Assembly: GCA_015847255.1 (NCBI GenBank)
Contig: JADLZK010005528.1
Coordinates: 496,001-560,000, forward strand
DNA: 64,000 bases
Source of the DNA: Hyparrhenia diplandra
Taxonomy: Eukaryota > Streptophyta > Magnoliopsida > Poales > Poaceae
Direction: 5' to 3'
The first letter of the stretch is position 1; each line of letters starts with the position of its first letter. Position numbers and translations under genes: made by a program. Of the stretch, positions 24,307 through 36,527 are shown piece after piece. The notes beneath the pieces are model-generated. The model had not been told where the DNA came from, did no database searches, and saw only the letters and a program-made list of their open reading frames with translations.

Positions 24307-25678
24307 TGTTGACACCAGTTATAACATAATATTACTAGTCCTCTAATATGAAATAAGGGCATAAAATGAATATCAACATAAGTCTAGGGGCTTTACTAAC
24401 ATAATTCTACAAGCTTTGGTGATTTATATATTTTCAGGGACTTAACAGATAAATGCATAGAAGAATGGAGAAAGTTCTAGAATATACATCTCATACGATG
24501 ACAAGACTTGACCATAAAGTAACTCAACCCAAAATGTGGACTAAAACACTCTAGACGGTACCAGAGGACACCAGAAGAAACAGGAAGACCAAAACCTTCT
24601 GGACCCTGGCGGCCGCCAGAACCACTTAGGCCGACCGCCAGGTGGGTCCCACATGTCAGCCTCACATTTTTATGTCGGTTTACCACCGACCTTGAGGTTG
24701 TATGTACACCGTTATTGAAGGTCGGTTTGATCCAATGGTCATCGTTGATCGCCAAGGCCTACATAAGAAGACCCCTTGACCCCAGGGTTAAACCCTAACT
24801 CATTCTATCTCATTATCTCTCAGTTGTAGAGGGATCCGATGTAAGGATCATCTCTCTCTCTCTCAGGGATTAGTGAATTAGAATGTAATTAGAAGTAGAT
24901 TAGATCTAATTAGATCTAATCAAGAGTAAGAGTCAAGAAGAGATTAGAGCCATAGTTCTCATGAGAGAGACTAGAGCTAATCTTATTCCTAGAGTTAAAG
25001 TATTGGTGATGGGAAGAGTTTGTTGAGGAAGCCTTTGGACACATGGGTGACTCCTTTACATCTCTTGTACCATCGGAATCAAGTCCCATTAACACCGGTA
25101 CTTGATCCCGAGACTTCTATGGTGGATCAACTTCTTATTTGACTAAGTAATCATCTTATCTTAAGTGTTAGTATTGTTCTTACTATTCACAACTCTTGTT
25201 TGAGTACTTTAATCTGTAGGACCCAATAGATTAGAGGGGTAGCTTAGGTTTAGGCGTGGTGCCTAGACTGAGGTTGCTTGTGAAAACACCTTATATTCCT
25301 AGTCGTGTGGTAGATCGTGGGAGTGACAGTCCTGTTGAGTCCTTTGGAATCCACCCTCCATCTATAAGACTAGTTGGGCGTATAAGTGCCGAAGGATTGC
25401 ATGTTTTGTCCATGTTTTCCTTTGGGTGCTTCCCTGTAAGACAATACCAACATATGTTTACAAGGATAAGAATTAGACAACCATAGAAATCTCCTTATCT
25501 CTTTATTCTCTCCCGTTCCTTGATTGCTGCTCAGGGATTAGTTATATTCCTCAGTTATCCTCACACCATCCTCCTTGTGGATTCGATATTAAAACCCTCT
25601 CCCGGGTGAAATGTTCACTAGTATCCGTTCGCTTGCGGATTATTATAAATATTTCTGTAAGCTTATCAAATACCAACA
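24307..25678 (+). repeat. 3' LTR of element A
   Basis: 1372 bp, begins TGTTGACACC and ends TACCAACA. It contains the GTCGTGTGGTAGATCG and CACCCTCCATCTATAAGACT blocks also seen in element B, and a (TC)n microsatellite at 24850-24865. Confidence 0.9.
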
Positions 25679-25683
25679 GTCCT

Positions 25684-25738
25684 CTAGTTAGATTGTCATC
25701 AACGCCAAAACCCACATTAGAGGTTGATTCCACTTACA
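25684..25738 (-). repeat. LTR of copia element C, outer end (after element A)
   Basis: CTAGTTAGATTGTCATC continues directly from CATTAGTCCT at 15294-15303 once element A and one TSD copy are removed. It ends CACTTACA, giving a total LTR of about 1.29 kb. Beyond it the 505-bp tandem array begins in mid-unit (ATGTGCACGT). Confidence 0.82.
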
Positions 25739-27980
25739 ATGTGCACGTGTAAGAAAACGTTTGAGGCCGAGACGACACCGGAACGAAGATGACCCAGCAA
25801 AGCTTATGGATGTAATTTTCTAGTCATGCTTCCGATGAAAGGGGTCATGTACCTTTGTGAAGCATATATACTCCCACAATGTAGAAATGTCTTGAATTTT
25901 TTTTTACAACCATGTACACCCAAATTATGCCCCCACACAAGTTCTTAGGTTTTTCTGATGGATATTTTTATTACTAGATTTTCCTAGGTGATAAACGCGA
26001 TACAAGGAGGTTAATTACAGCTTGCAAACTTATGAATTTTGTAGCAACCTACACACTGAACTACCACCTAGGGCACATGAGACCATGTGGAAAATTTTGG
26101 CACCACCCCTGCTCGTTAGTGGGTAACCCCGATTCGACTGTAATTACTTTAATTGAGGGTCATCGCAGAGAAATTCAATTTAATTGAGGAAAAATACCAA
26201 ACCTTATCCAAAAAATCTCAAACTTCGTGGTTCCTTCATACATGGCATGTGCACGTCTAGGAAAACGTTTGAGGCCTAGACGACACGAACGAAGATGACC
26301 CAAAGAAAGCTTATGGATGTAATTGTCTAGTCATGCTTCCGATGAAAGGGGTCATGTACCTTTGTGAAGCATGTATACTCCCACAATGCAGAAATGTCTT
26401 GAATTTTTTTTTTACAACCATGTACACCCAAATTATGCCCCCACACAAGTTCTTAGGTTTTTTTCGATCGATATTTTTATTACTAGATTTTCCTAGGTGA
26501 TAAACGCGATACAAGGAGGTTAATTACGCTTGCAAACTTATGAATTTTGTAGCAACCTACACATTGAATTACCACCTAGGGCACACGAGACCATGTGGAA
26601 AATTTTGGCACCACCCCTGGCTCTGTTAGTGGGTAACCCCAGTTCAACATGTAATTACTCTGGGTCGCCGCATAGAAATTCAATTTAATTAAGAAAATAC
26701 CAAACCTTATCCAAAAAATCTCAAACTTCGTGGTTCCTTCACACATGGTATGTGTACGTCAAGGAAAAAGTTTGAGGCACCACCCTGGCTCTGTTAGTGG
26801 GTAACCCCAGTTCAACATGTAATTACTCGGGGTCATCGCATAGAAATTCAATTTAATTGAGAAAAATACCAAACCTTATCCAAAAAATCTCAAACTTCGT
26901 GGTTCCTTCACACATGGCATGTGCACGTCAAGGAAAAAGTTTGAGGCCTAGACGACACCGAAATGAAGATGACCCAAAGAAAGCTTTTGGATGTAATTGT
27001 GTAGTCATGCTTTCGATGAAAGGGGTCATGTACCTTTGTGAAGCATGTATACTCCCACAATGTAGAAATGTCTTGAATTTTTTTTACAACCATGTACACC
27101 CAAATTATGCCCCACACAAGTTCTTAGGTTTTTCTGATCAATATTTTTATTACTAGATTTTCCTAGGTGATAAACGCGATACAAGGAGGTTAATTACAGC
27201 TTGCAAACTTATGAATTTTGTAGCAACCTACACACTGAACTACCACCTAGGGCACATGAGACCATGTGGAAAATTTTGGCACCACCCTGGCTCTGTTAGT
27301 GGGTAACCCCGTTTGACCTGTAATTACTCGTGGTCGTCAGTAGAAATTCAATTTAATTGAGAAAATACCAAACCTTATCCAAAAATCTCAAACTTCGTGG
27401 TTCCTTCACACATGGCATGTGCACATCTAGGAAAAAGTTTGAGGCCTAGACGACACCGAACGAAGATGACCCAAAGAAAGCTTATGGATGTAATTGTCTA
27501 GTCATGCTTCCGATGAAAGGGGTCATGTACCTTTGTGAAGCATGTATACTCCCACAATGTAGAAATGTCTTGAATTTTTTTTACAACCATGTACACCCAA
27601 ATTATTCCCCCCCACATAAGTTCTTAGGTTTTTCTGATCAATATTTTTGTTACTAGATTTTCCTAGGTGATAAACGCGATACAAGGAGGTTAATTACAGC
27701 TTGCAAACTTATGAATTCTGTAGTAACCTACACACTCGAATTACCACCTAGGGCACACGAGACCATGTGGAAAATTTTGGCACCACCGGCTCGTTAGTGG
27801 GTAACCCTTGATTCAACATGTAATTACTCAGTGGTCGCCGCGCAGAAATTCAATTTAATTGAGAAAAATACCAAACCTTATCCAAAAATCTCAAACTTCG
27901 TGGTTCCTTCACACATGGCATGTGCACATCTAGAAAAAAGTTTGAGGCCGAAAAATCTCAAACTTCGTGGTTCCTAAATA
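25739..27980. repeat. Approximately 505-bp tandem array, about 4.4 units
   Basis: The anchor ACCATGTGGAAAATTTTGG recurs at 26082, 26590, 27261 and 27762. One unit is shortened: at about 26774 the sequence jumps from AAAAAGTTTGAGGC to ACCACCCTGGCTCTG. Each unit carries AAATCTCAAACTTCGTGG, a T-run plus ACAACCATGTACACCC and GATAAACGCGATACAAGG. Short frames inside repeat from unit to unit and are not genes. Copia C is inserted in a unit at its left border. Arrays of this kind are common in CACTA elements. Confidence 0.88.
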
Positions 27981-28194
27981 CTAGGTGATAAACGCGATGG
28001 AAGGCTCGCTATCGGTTTCTTATTTTCAAACCGGTAGTGTAGTTTCTTTCACTGCCGATGCTCTATTGAAACCCGGCAAAGGATATATTTCAAACCGACA
28101 GTGTAATATCTTTCACCGCCGCGAGATTACTTGGACCTTTCTTTTTTCACCGAGTTGTGTGTTTCAATGATGTTTACCGGCTTTTTTCGGTTAG
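27981..28194. repeat. Subterminal-type repeats, possibly of a CACTA element
   Basis: Two imperfect copies of TTTCAAACCG(G/A)(T/C)AGTGTA(G/A)T then TCTTTCAC(T/C)GCCG (about 28023-28060 and 28089-28122). Read on the other strand, they contain ACACT(A/G)(C/T)CGGTTTGAAA, which resembles termini and subterminal repeats of a CACTA subfamily. No complete terminus is identified. Confidence 0.4.
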
Positions 28195-28440
28195 TGTTGA
28201 CACTGTTATAGCATAATATTAATAGTCAACTAAACATGGAATAAGGGCTTAAAATGAATAATCACATAGACTAGGGCTTGACTAACATAGTTCCACAAGT
28301 TTTGGTGATTTATATATTTTTAGGGACTAAACAGAAAAAGCCTAGAGTTTGCAAGACATATGAAGCATAAAACATGTTACAAACATATTCCAAGATAGCA
28401 CCATTCACTATGTAAAAAAGGCCTCAAATCAAGCGTTGAG
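28195..28440 (+). repeat. LTR start of an element related to A (G), truncated
   Basis: TGTTGACACTGTTATAGCAT and the following 150 bases (GTTTTGGTGATTTATATATT at about 28299) match the first part of the A-family LTR. Similarity fades by about 28360. No matching LTR end or primer site follows, so this is a fragment or a diverged family member. Confidence 0.65.
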
Positions 28441-29365
28441 GGCTTTCTACGTAGCCGCTACAAGGCCGCCCGCCCATTAGGTCTCTAAATGTCCGACTTT
28501 ACGGACCTATCCGTAGCGAGCGTGCGCAGCGAGCTTTAATACGCACGGATTTCGCGCGTCTCAAACTTCCCCGCGTAGTGAGCCCTTGTTACACACGCCG
28601 TGGAACGCCTCGGTGTCCCGGGTTTTGCTCGACCGTGGTCTACAAGATCTGCCAGACATGATTGTCTAAGATGCGATCTGTACTGAACGTCACCGACCCG
28701 CTGCATCGCATGAATCGACTATACCGCGCCCAAAAGTAGTGACGCCGATTAGCAGCGATACGATCAGAAGCTTCGACCGCACGTGACCCATTTTATAAAA
28801 ACTGCGCTCAGAATAATGATGCGCATGTCGCACGCCGCGGCGTACCACACGCTTTAATCGGGTACATCGCACGCACGCCTCGCCGCTGAACCGCCTCAGT
28901 AAAGCATTAGTAAAATACGCACCGCGCGGGGACGATAACCGATCGTAATACAAAGCGGTTACGCACATACGCCAAACCCGTGTGCGTGGTTTTTCGCTTC
29001 ATTTACACACGCGTGCGTAGATTGCCTGTCTGTAGTTTCGTAACCCTTTTTACGTGATGTTCATTTTGTCCGCCATGTTCCGTAGCTTTCGCTTAGTTTA
29101 CTGACGCGTTTTTTCGATCAGAATCGTTCGCATTTTTAGACGCTTGTAGCGGATGCTCGACCATAGCTACACCGGGAAATTACGGATGCGTGTCCCTTTT
29201 GCATGTCTGCGTCGAGGTTTCTATTTTAGACACGTTTACCCGTGCTTTCGTAAACCGACGCCGAGACTACAGACGGTGGTTCACGTGACGCATCGGAAAC
29301 ACCCGTCGTTAATTATTTAGATATTACAGGACGGATTCACGCGACGTAAACTATTCAAAACCCAT
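28440..29365. other. CG-rich segment of unknown origin, left part
   Basis: Base use changes sharply. CG dinucleotides are very frequent (11 in the 60 bases 28501-28560), although GC content is only moderate. Repeated short words include CGCACG, ACGCGTGCG and CGTGTGCG. The longest frame is 92 codons on the minus strand (28968-28690) with a hydrophobic C-terminal half (KLLIVSLLIGVTTF); I recognise nothing in it. A TTTTATAAAAA motif lies at 28791. Element B interrupts the segment, which resumes at 36528. Confidence 0.5.
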
Positions 29366-30872
29366 CGTTGATGCTCACTAACTCATATTTTTATGCATCA
29401 ACAATTCATGGAAAAGGACTAAAATATAATTAGATAACCTTATTAGGGGTTTCTACTAATGATTTCCATGAGTTTTGGTAAAGTTGTGATTTGCGAGGGA
29501 CTTAACGTAAAAAAACAGCCAGAAATGACGTGGCATACGACCGACGTAACGCAACGCAATCCAACTCCAAAACAAGTCTAGAAGGCCCGGATTACTCCCG
29601 ACGTGAACCAAACTTGACACCGAAGAAAACATCATCTAGAAGACTCCGAAGCCATGACGCATCGCGGGGCCAGTGGAGTCCACCCCGGGCCGATCGGCCC
29701 AATAATGGGGCCGATCGGCCTGCGCGGGCCGCCAAGTTGCCCCCCTGTTTCCGTAACGTTCCTCCACCGCCTCTAAGACGCAATCTAATCCGGTCGTTTG
29801 ATGTCGATTTGATCCGAGGGCGTCGTTAAGCACGAAGATTAGTACCACATTGCTCGCTGAAGTCAAGAGACATAAGAAGACCCATATATATAGACCCTAG
29901 GCCCCCCTTTGTCTCAATCAATCTGACCAAGCCTCAAGTCATCATCAAGAAGGAGATCAAGAAGAAGCCAAGACAGGAGTAGAAGAGGAGACACCAAGAG
30001 ATAGGATAGCTAATTCATAGCTCTAAATCTAGAGCCTAGTTTAGATAGAAAGTCGAGTTTAGAGAAGAGAGAGCATCCGCTCCGGTTCGATCCAGAAGTT
30101 ACACTATGGATCAATATTATTATTGTTCTCATACACCTTTGTGCTATTTCATTACTATGTATGCAATTAGTCTACTTATACTTTATTCTAGTCATAGCAT
30201 ATTTGATATGATCATTATTCATGATAATTCAACGCGCTTATTCGTAGAGCTCCTAGTATATTATTACTGTGTGCTAGGTAGTAGAAAGTATGTAAGCATG
30301 GTGCTTAGATATAATTTACTTGCGGATTCACCTTATATGCCGGGTCGTGTGGTAGATCGTAGTGGTGACAAAGACTATTGAGTCCTTTGCAATCCATCCC
30401 CCGTGTATAAGACTAGTCGATAATGGTTCTTGGGATTATCTTGTTTCGTTCCGATTTTCTTAAGTAATCTTCGGGGTGCACATTCTTATTTATGGTTTTG
30501 ATATATATATGATCTTATGCTATGCCTGTCTAAACATTTTGTAGATTCTTTGTATGCTACCTAAGAACTGTCCCTTTGTCATAAATCCAATCCTAATCTT
30601 ACTAGGAATTAATCTTATGCTATGCTCACCACGTGCACCTCTACCTGTCTCAATACCTTATCATTATTAATATTATTATTGGCTCACCTTGTTTAAGTAT
30701 ATGCTAAATACTACAAAATCTCATTAGTATTCTATCACTGTCTTTAATCATTTGAACTGCCTATCATATCTTCCTCGTGGATTCGATATTTAAAACCCTT
30801 CCCGGGTGAAATGCTCACTGGACATCCGTGTGCTTGCGGATCTATTTCTCTGTAAGCTAACAAATACCAACA
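29366..30872 (+). repeat. 5' LTR of element B
   Basis: Collinear with 35017-36527. It contains a repeated GGGCCGATCGGCC palindromic motif (29688-29718), a (TA)n core CATATATATAGACC (29883) and the GGTCGTGTGGTAGATCG block (30342). Differences from the 3' LTR cluster at CTG/CAG. Confidence 0.9.
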
Positions 30873-30880
30873 AGCATTTC

Positions 30881-30898
30881 TGGCGCCGTTGTCGGGAA
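30881..30898 (+). other. Primer binding site of element B (tRNA-Asp)
   Basis: TGGCGCCGTTGTCGGGAA lies 8 bases after the LTR; same tRNA as element A. Confidence 0.85.
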
Positions 30899-33800
30899 GA
30901 TTTTGATAGCTACTCTTTTGATTATTGATAGATGAATATTAAGTGTGGATTTTGCTACTTAGCACCTCTGGCTTAAAAAGAATTACCCGTGTATTGTCTA
31001 TTAGTCTATCTTATGCGGGTAATTGATTAAAACTTCCGAAGTGACCTACGGTAAGAGAATCCAAATTGTACCTGAACTTCATGAACCATTAACATTAGAA
31101 CCCTGCCCAAGTCGCCGTCACAAGAATTCAAATCACATCCGCAAGTGACGGATAAAGAAGCCGCACAACTCACAAATTCTATTTATGAGTGAAGGTAAGT
31201 ATAATCGAACGTGAGACGGTCTTGCTCGTGGACTTTAAAATATTAGTCTCACCATGATCATACCCCTTCATCTCTATAATACCTTTATGCTACCTCTGTT
31301 TGCTATAGTATGCTTAAGTTTTGAAGTATCTTCATACACCTTAGACATGATGCTTAGTTTAATTTATTTTCATGGCTCAAGTTAAACATGGTGTTTAGTT
31401 TGATTCCCCGAAACCGCAAGGTGTGTTGATTTCGTTTCTAAAGGCTTTTAAAATAAACGTGGTGTTTAGATTAAATTGCCTTCTTAAATTGAGTTGGATA
31501 TTATATCTAGGTTGATTTTTGACCGATAGTATACTTTAGTAGATTCTGGTCATCTCGTTAGACTAACCCCTGCAGAAAATTATCAAATCCAATTTGGGAA
31601 AAGAAATTAGCTTACGCAAGGTATGTGACGAACTCCAACAACTCAAGCAAAAGAAGACTCAACTCACTCCTTATGAAAGGACGAATGTAAGTGCCTAAAT
31701 ACTCAATTTGTCTTTTGTCGTAAGTTACCTTTGCCTTAACCACGCTTTTAGTGCGGCCGCTTCATAAAAAGAAATATATATATATATATAGTAAAAACAA
31801 AAACAAATATATATAATCGTGCTAAGTTTTTAAAGAACCATCATTATGTTAGCACAAATAAATCATATGGACAATAACCCTTTTTTTCAATATCATTGCT
31901 ATCCTTCTGGGTATATGTCCACTAATCACAGGGAAAGAAAGAATGCGTGGTGGGCACGTTCATGGACCTACCTCACTACCACTTCCACTACAAAACGGAG
32001 GAGTACCAAGTCGAGGCCGATGAGAAGCAGGATCAAACGTCAAAGACTTGCTTGCTCTCATCACCTACACCGGTAGGAACGCACTCCAATCAATGACGGG
32101 CCAAGCACAAAGAGAAGTCACAATAATGCCCCAAGACCATGGAGGACAAGGTTGTCACCAAGCGCCAAGTGACACAGAGTTCGAGCTTGGGGAGGAAGAC
32201 CAATTCCACTAGAAGATGACCCGACAAGGCTCTCCCTCCTCTCGGACTCCCACCGTTCCGACACGTAAAAAAAAAAAAAATGAAGGGAAGATGATATGAG
32301 GAAAAGAGGACAAGACGCTCAACTACCACACATGCCATGAGAAAACCACCATGAGGTGTTACGACATTGCCATGATCCTACAATAAAGGTAACATCTTAA
32401 GGTAAGTGTCCTAATCAATAAAGCTTTACTCTAACTATGGCATGCTTACTAAGGAGTTAAATATATTAGCTCACAACCTTACTTAGATTAATCTGAATAG
32501 CTCAACATGTTAGCTCTTAGTTGTTCTTACCCCTGTCTCTCTAGTTTTCTCTACTTTAGTTTGCGATGTTATAAATGCCACATTCATACCCGTCGTCTGG
32601 TCTTATCACCTTTGTCACAAATAGATGAAACACATTATGCTACCATGGTTATATGTGCTCAAGGTTAGAGTAGAATGAATACAATTTTGGTTACGTTGGT
32701 GTTTTCCCACCAAGCCAAAGCCCATACACTTGATCTCTACCTTGACTTTGTGAGCAGGACACACTTTGCGCCAATTATGGAGGAGTTGCCACTTCTCCAA
32801 ATCTCTACTAGTTAATGTCCCGCCTACAACATGCACAATAAGCAAGGAACATGGGTGATGTCGTCCTCGGGATCACAATCCTAAGAGACGCAACTTCAAG
32901 ATCGGACAAAGCACTCAATAAGCAAACCTAAGAAGAATAAGACGCGGAGAAATCACAAGTTGGATACGGATTTGACGGACAAGGAAGACATTAAGAAGAT
33001 TCAAGAAAAGTCCACCCAGCCTCCCACCAACCAAGCACGCCCGAACCAAAGCCACTCGTAAAGGTCTCCACCGAAGAAACAAGCTTGGAGGAAGAAAGAA
33101 GACACACCTACCAAGGGAGACAACAAGAGTACACCTTTGGAAGACCTACCACCACCCGCATCACTGATTGATCAGACACCGTCGGCTACCTCATCTATGC
33201 CACTCATCGAGATCATCAAAGGCACCGCACCAGACACGACATCCCGACGAGATTCCATAGATGACAACACGCCACAAGACTAAGTACTCGAAAAAACTCG
33301 CCGAGAGGTAACTCGGTATTTATCTGCATATTTAATTTTCTGCATAGCATATTTCAATTAGCATGTTTCCTTTAAGCATATTTATTTTTTCTAAAAATCT
33401 GCATTAGAAAATCATAAAATTATGTTTGCTGCATTTGCATTAGTTCCTTAAAAGCCCCATGCAAGCACTCCTTGCTGTGGCGGCATAAAAATAAAAAAAT
33501 ACAAAAATATGTGAGCACATGAAGGCTCACCACATAATCCTAGAATTTGTTCCTTCGGGTATGTGCGAAATTAATATTTGCTTGGGAGAACATTTAAGGA
33601 AAACCCGAGAGATGAACAAGTTTCAAGGAATAATAAAAAGACTACTTCAAAAATCCAAATTTTGGGGAGAGCACCCTCGGTTATCACGATAAGTATTATT
33701 ATCCTATCTATTTTAAATATTAGCTAGCTAGTATATTTGCTTAGAGTAATGAGTCTTAAATAAAAGTATTAGTGTTAAGAGTCCAATAAATGTTAGATGC

Positions 33801-34991
33801 TTGCGAGTTAGCTCTCTTTCTTTAATTATGATCTTGATGATATATGCTAAGGAAATGATGAATAGTTGCTCCGCCATAATTCTTCTTAAAAGTACTTACA
33901 TTTCAGACTTAGATTCTCCTAGAGCTTTAAATGCTTAATTTGCTCTAAACCCAACACCTGTGGGAAGCACATGCTTAATCTGAGTCTTAGCGTTGAAGGA
34001 TAAAAAAAAAATACATGAAAAGTTGAGCTGCTGTTTATCATATTCCTAGAGATACCTGATTCCTGGTTTTTATCTTTGAAAATTATAAAACATTACATGA
34101 TGAGATCCTTAGTTATGACCCTTAAGAGTCTATCATCCGCATCAAGATCATCCCACTCCACCAAATACATTTGCTTCTAACCTGGAAGTACGCATCCCCA
34201 TACTCCATCAAGCCGTTAGCCATAATTATAAAAATAAATTCTAGCAATTTTGGATATGTCTCTCTCAACGTTTTTATTAGATTCGGGCTACATTCGAAAA
34301 AAAGAAGGAAAAGAAAAGAAAGAAAAAAAAAAAAATAAATTTAGAGAGAAAAGTGAGACGAGAGAGGGAGAGTAACGGACAAAAGTCATACTAGGCGAGA
34401 AGGGCCTACCTCCTAATAATAAAAAATATATTTAGAGATGAATAATGGACACGTGTCCGAGGGTGAGTAGGGCCCACATCTCTAAGGAGAGAGAAAAATG
34501 GACAAAGTAAGGGGGCAAAGCCCACCTCTCCAAGAATGGACAGCCCAGGTCTTAGCAATTTTTAGAAAGAGAGATATAGTCCAAGAAGCTTGAAAAAAAA
34601 AATACTAGAAAAGGCTAAAGGCTAATTACTACCTTTCATCCTCATCCATTCGTCACTATCATCCCACTATGTATGTTCCACCACATGTATCTCCACTAAA
34701 TACCATCTACTAAAGAGGGTCATACATAGGATCTCTCGAGTTTCTTTTGAAAAAATATTGCAAAACCCCAGGATGATAGTTGATCAAAGAACTTGAGACA
34801 TGGTACTTAACTTGATTGTTTTATCCCGCTTATGATTCATGAAAAGGCTACGCCCCATGGTAAAATGTGGTATGAAAGAGCAATCTGGTTAAGAGAAAAA
34901 TTTATTTTCGATAAACACAAAGTGATTCCGAGGTATGAAAGCGAAGTAGCAACTCCTGATCCTACTATAGCATATAGCTTTGCTAGGGACT
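30899..34991 (+). other. Internal region of element B, no intact coding sequence
   Basis: Stops occur in all frames. Shared with A are the blocks at 31440-31600 (GTTAGACTAACCCCTGCAG), 32690-32800 (peptide-like block), 33296-33345 (GAGGTAACTCGGTATTTATC), 33905-33985 and 34900-35016. A (TA)n microsatellite is at 31772-31791. No gene is supported. Confidence 0.65.
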
Positions 34992-35016
34992 AGCAAGAGG
35001 TAAGCTTGGGGGAGTT
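34992..35016 (+). other. Polypurine tract region of element B
   Basis: GCAAGAGGTAAGCTTGGGGG then AGTTT precede the 3' LTR start TGTTGATGC; parallel to the tract in element A. Confidence 0.7.
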
Positions 35017-36527
35017 TGTTGATGCTCACTAACTCATATTTTTATGCATCAACAATTCATGGAAAAGGACTAAAATATAATTAGATAACCTTATTAGGGG
35101 TTTCTACTAATGATTTCCATGAGTTTTGGTAAAGTTGTGATTTTGAGGGACTTAATGTAAAAAACAGCAGAAATGACGTGGCATACGACCGACGTAACGC
35201 AACGCAATCCAACTCCAAAACAAGTCTAGAAGGCTCCGGATTACTCCCGACGTGAACCAAACTTGACACCGAAGAAAACATCATCTAGAAGACTCCAGAA
35301 GCCACGACGCATCGCGGGGCCCAGAGTGGAGCCCACCCTGGGCCGATCGGCCCAATAATGGGGCCGATCGGCCCTGCGTGGCCGCCAAGTTGCCCCTGTT
35401 TCCAGAACGTTCCTCCACCGCCTCTAAGACGCAATCTAATCCGGTCGTTTGATGTCGGTTTGATCCGAGGGCGTCGTTAAGCACGAAGATTAGTACCACA
35501 TTGCCTGCTGAAGCTGAAGAGACATAAGAAGACCCATATATATAGACCCCTAGGCCCCCCGTCTCAATCAATGCTGACTGAAGCCTCAAGTCATCATCAA
35601 GAAGGAGATCAAGAAGAAGCCAAGACAGGAGTAGAAGAGGAGACACCAAGAGATAGGATAGCTAATTCATAGCTCTAAATCTAGAGCCTAGTTTAGATAG
35701 AAAGTCGAGTTTAGAGAAGAGAGAGCATCTGCTCCGGTTACGGATCACGTAAGTTACACTATGGATCAATATTATTATTGTTCTCATACACCTTTGTGCT
35801 ATTTCATTACTATGTATGCAATTAGTCTACTTATACTTTATTCTAGTCATAGCATATTTGATATGATCATTATTCATGATAATTCAACGCGCTTATTCGT
35901 AGAGCTCCTAGTATATTACATTTGTGTGCTAGGTAGTAGAAAGTATGTAAGCATGATGCTTAGATATAATTTACTTGCGGATTCACCTTATATGCCGGGT
36001 CGTGTGGTAGATCGTAGTGGTGACAAGCACTATTGAGTCCTTTGCAATCCATCCCCCGTGTATAAGACTAGTCGATAATGGTTCTTGGGATTATCTTGTT
36101 TCGTTCTCGATTTTCTTAAGTAATCTTGGGTGCACATTCTTATTTATGGTTTTGATATATATATGATCTTATGCTATGCCTGTCTAAACATTTTGTAGAT
36201 TCTTTGTATGCTACCTAAGAACTGTCCCTTTGTCATAAATCCAATCCTAATCTTACTAGGAATTAATCTTATGCTATGCTCACCACGTGCACCTCTACCT
36301 GTCTCAATACCTTATCATTATTAATATTATTATTGGCTCACCTTGTTTAAGTATATGCTAAATACTATAAAATCTCATTAGTATTCTATCACTGTCTTTA
36401 ATCATTTGAACTCCGCCTATCATATCTTCCTCGTGGATTCGATATTTAAAACCCTTCGGGTGAAATGCTCACTGGACATCCGTGTGCTTGCGGATCTATT
36501 TCTCTCAGAAGCTAACAAATACCAACA
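35017..36527 (+). repeat. 3' LTR of element B
   Basis: 1511 bp. Begins TGTTGATGCTC and ends TACCAACA. Contains the GGGCCGATCGGCC motif twice (35340-35372). Confidence 0.9.

Larger units (their letters stand above)
15304..25678 (+). mobile_element. Complete non-coding LTR retrotransposon A (LARD-like)
   Basis: Bounded by LTRs beginning TGT(T/C)GACACC and ending AAATACCAACA. The target duplication GTCCT is exact (15299-15303 and 25679-25683). A tRNA-Asp primer site follows the 5' LTR, and a purine-rich tract precedes the 3' LTR. The internal 6.0 kb has no ORF above 75 codons. Use of tRNA-Asp is typical of Athila-lineage gypsy elements, so I place it there tentatively. Internal blocks are shared with element B. 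Removing the nested solo LTR gives a 5' LTR of about 1.35 kb, against 1372 bp for the 3' LTR. Confidence 0.9.
29366..36527 (+). mobile_element. Complete non-coding LTR retrotransposon B (LARD-like)
   Basis: LTRs of 1507 and 1511 bp start (T/C)GTTGATGCTCAC and end AAATACCAACA. A tRNA-Asp primer site lies at 30881 and a purine-rich tract at 34992-35016. Flanks are CCCAT (29361-29365) and CCCAC (36528-36532). If the edge CACTGTTG was misread as CATCGTTG, the duplication is CCCAC. The 4.1-kb internal region carries no ORF above 82 codons. Internal blocks match element A, although the LTRs differ over most of their length. Confidence 0.88.

Noticed and set aside
26857..27156. 99-codon frame in the 505-bp array
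   Set aside because: Neighbouring units carry the same DNA with the frame broken; no conservation of protein.
28440..29365. Integrated virus of a known group
   Set aside because: CG-rich composition alone prompted the idea. No viral domain, repeat structure or gene order is recognisable, so no such call is made.
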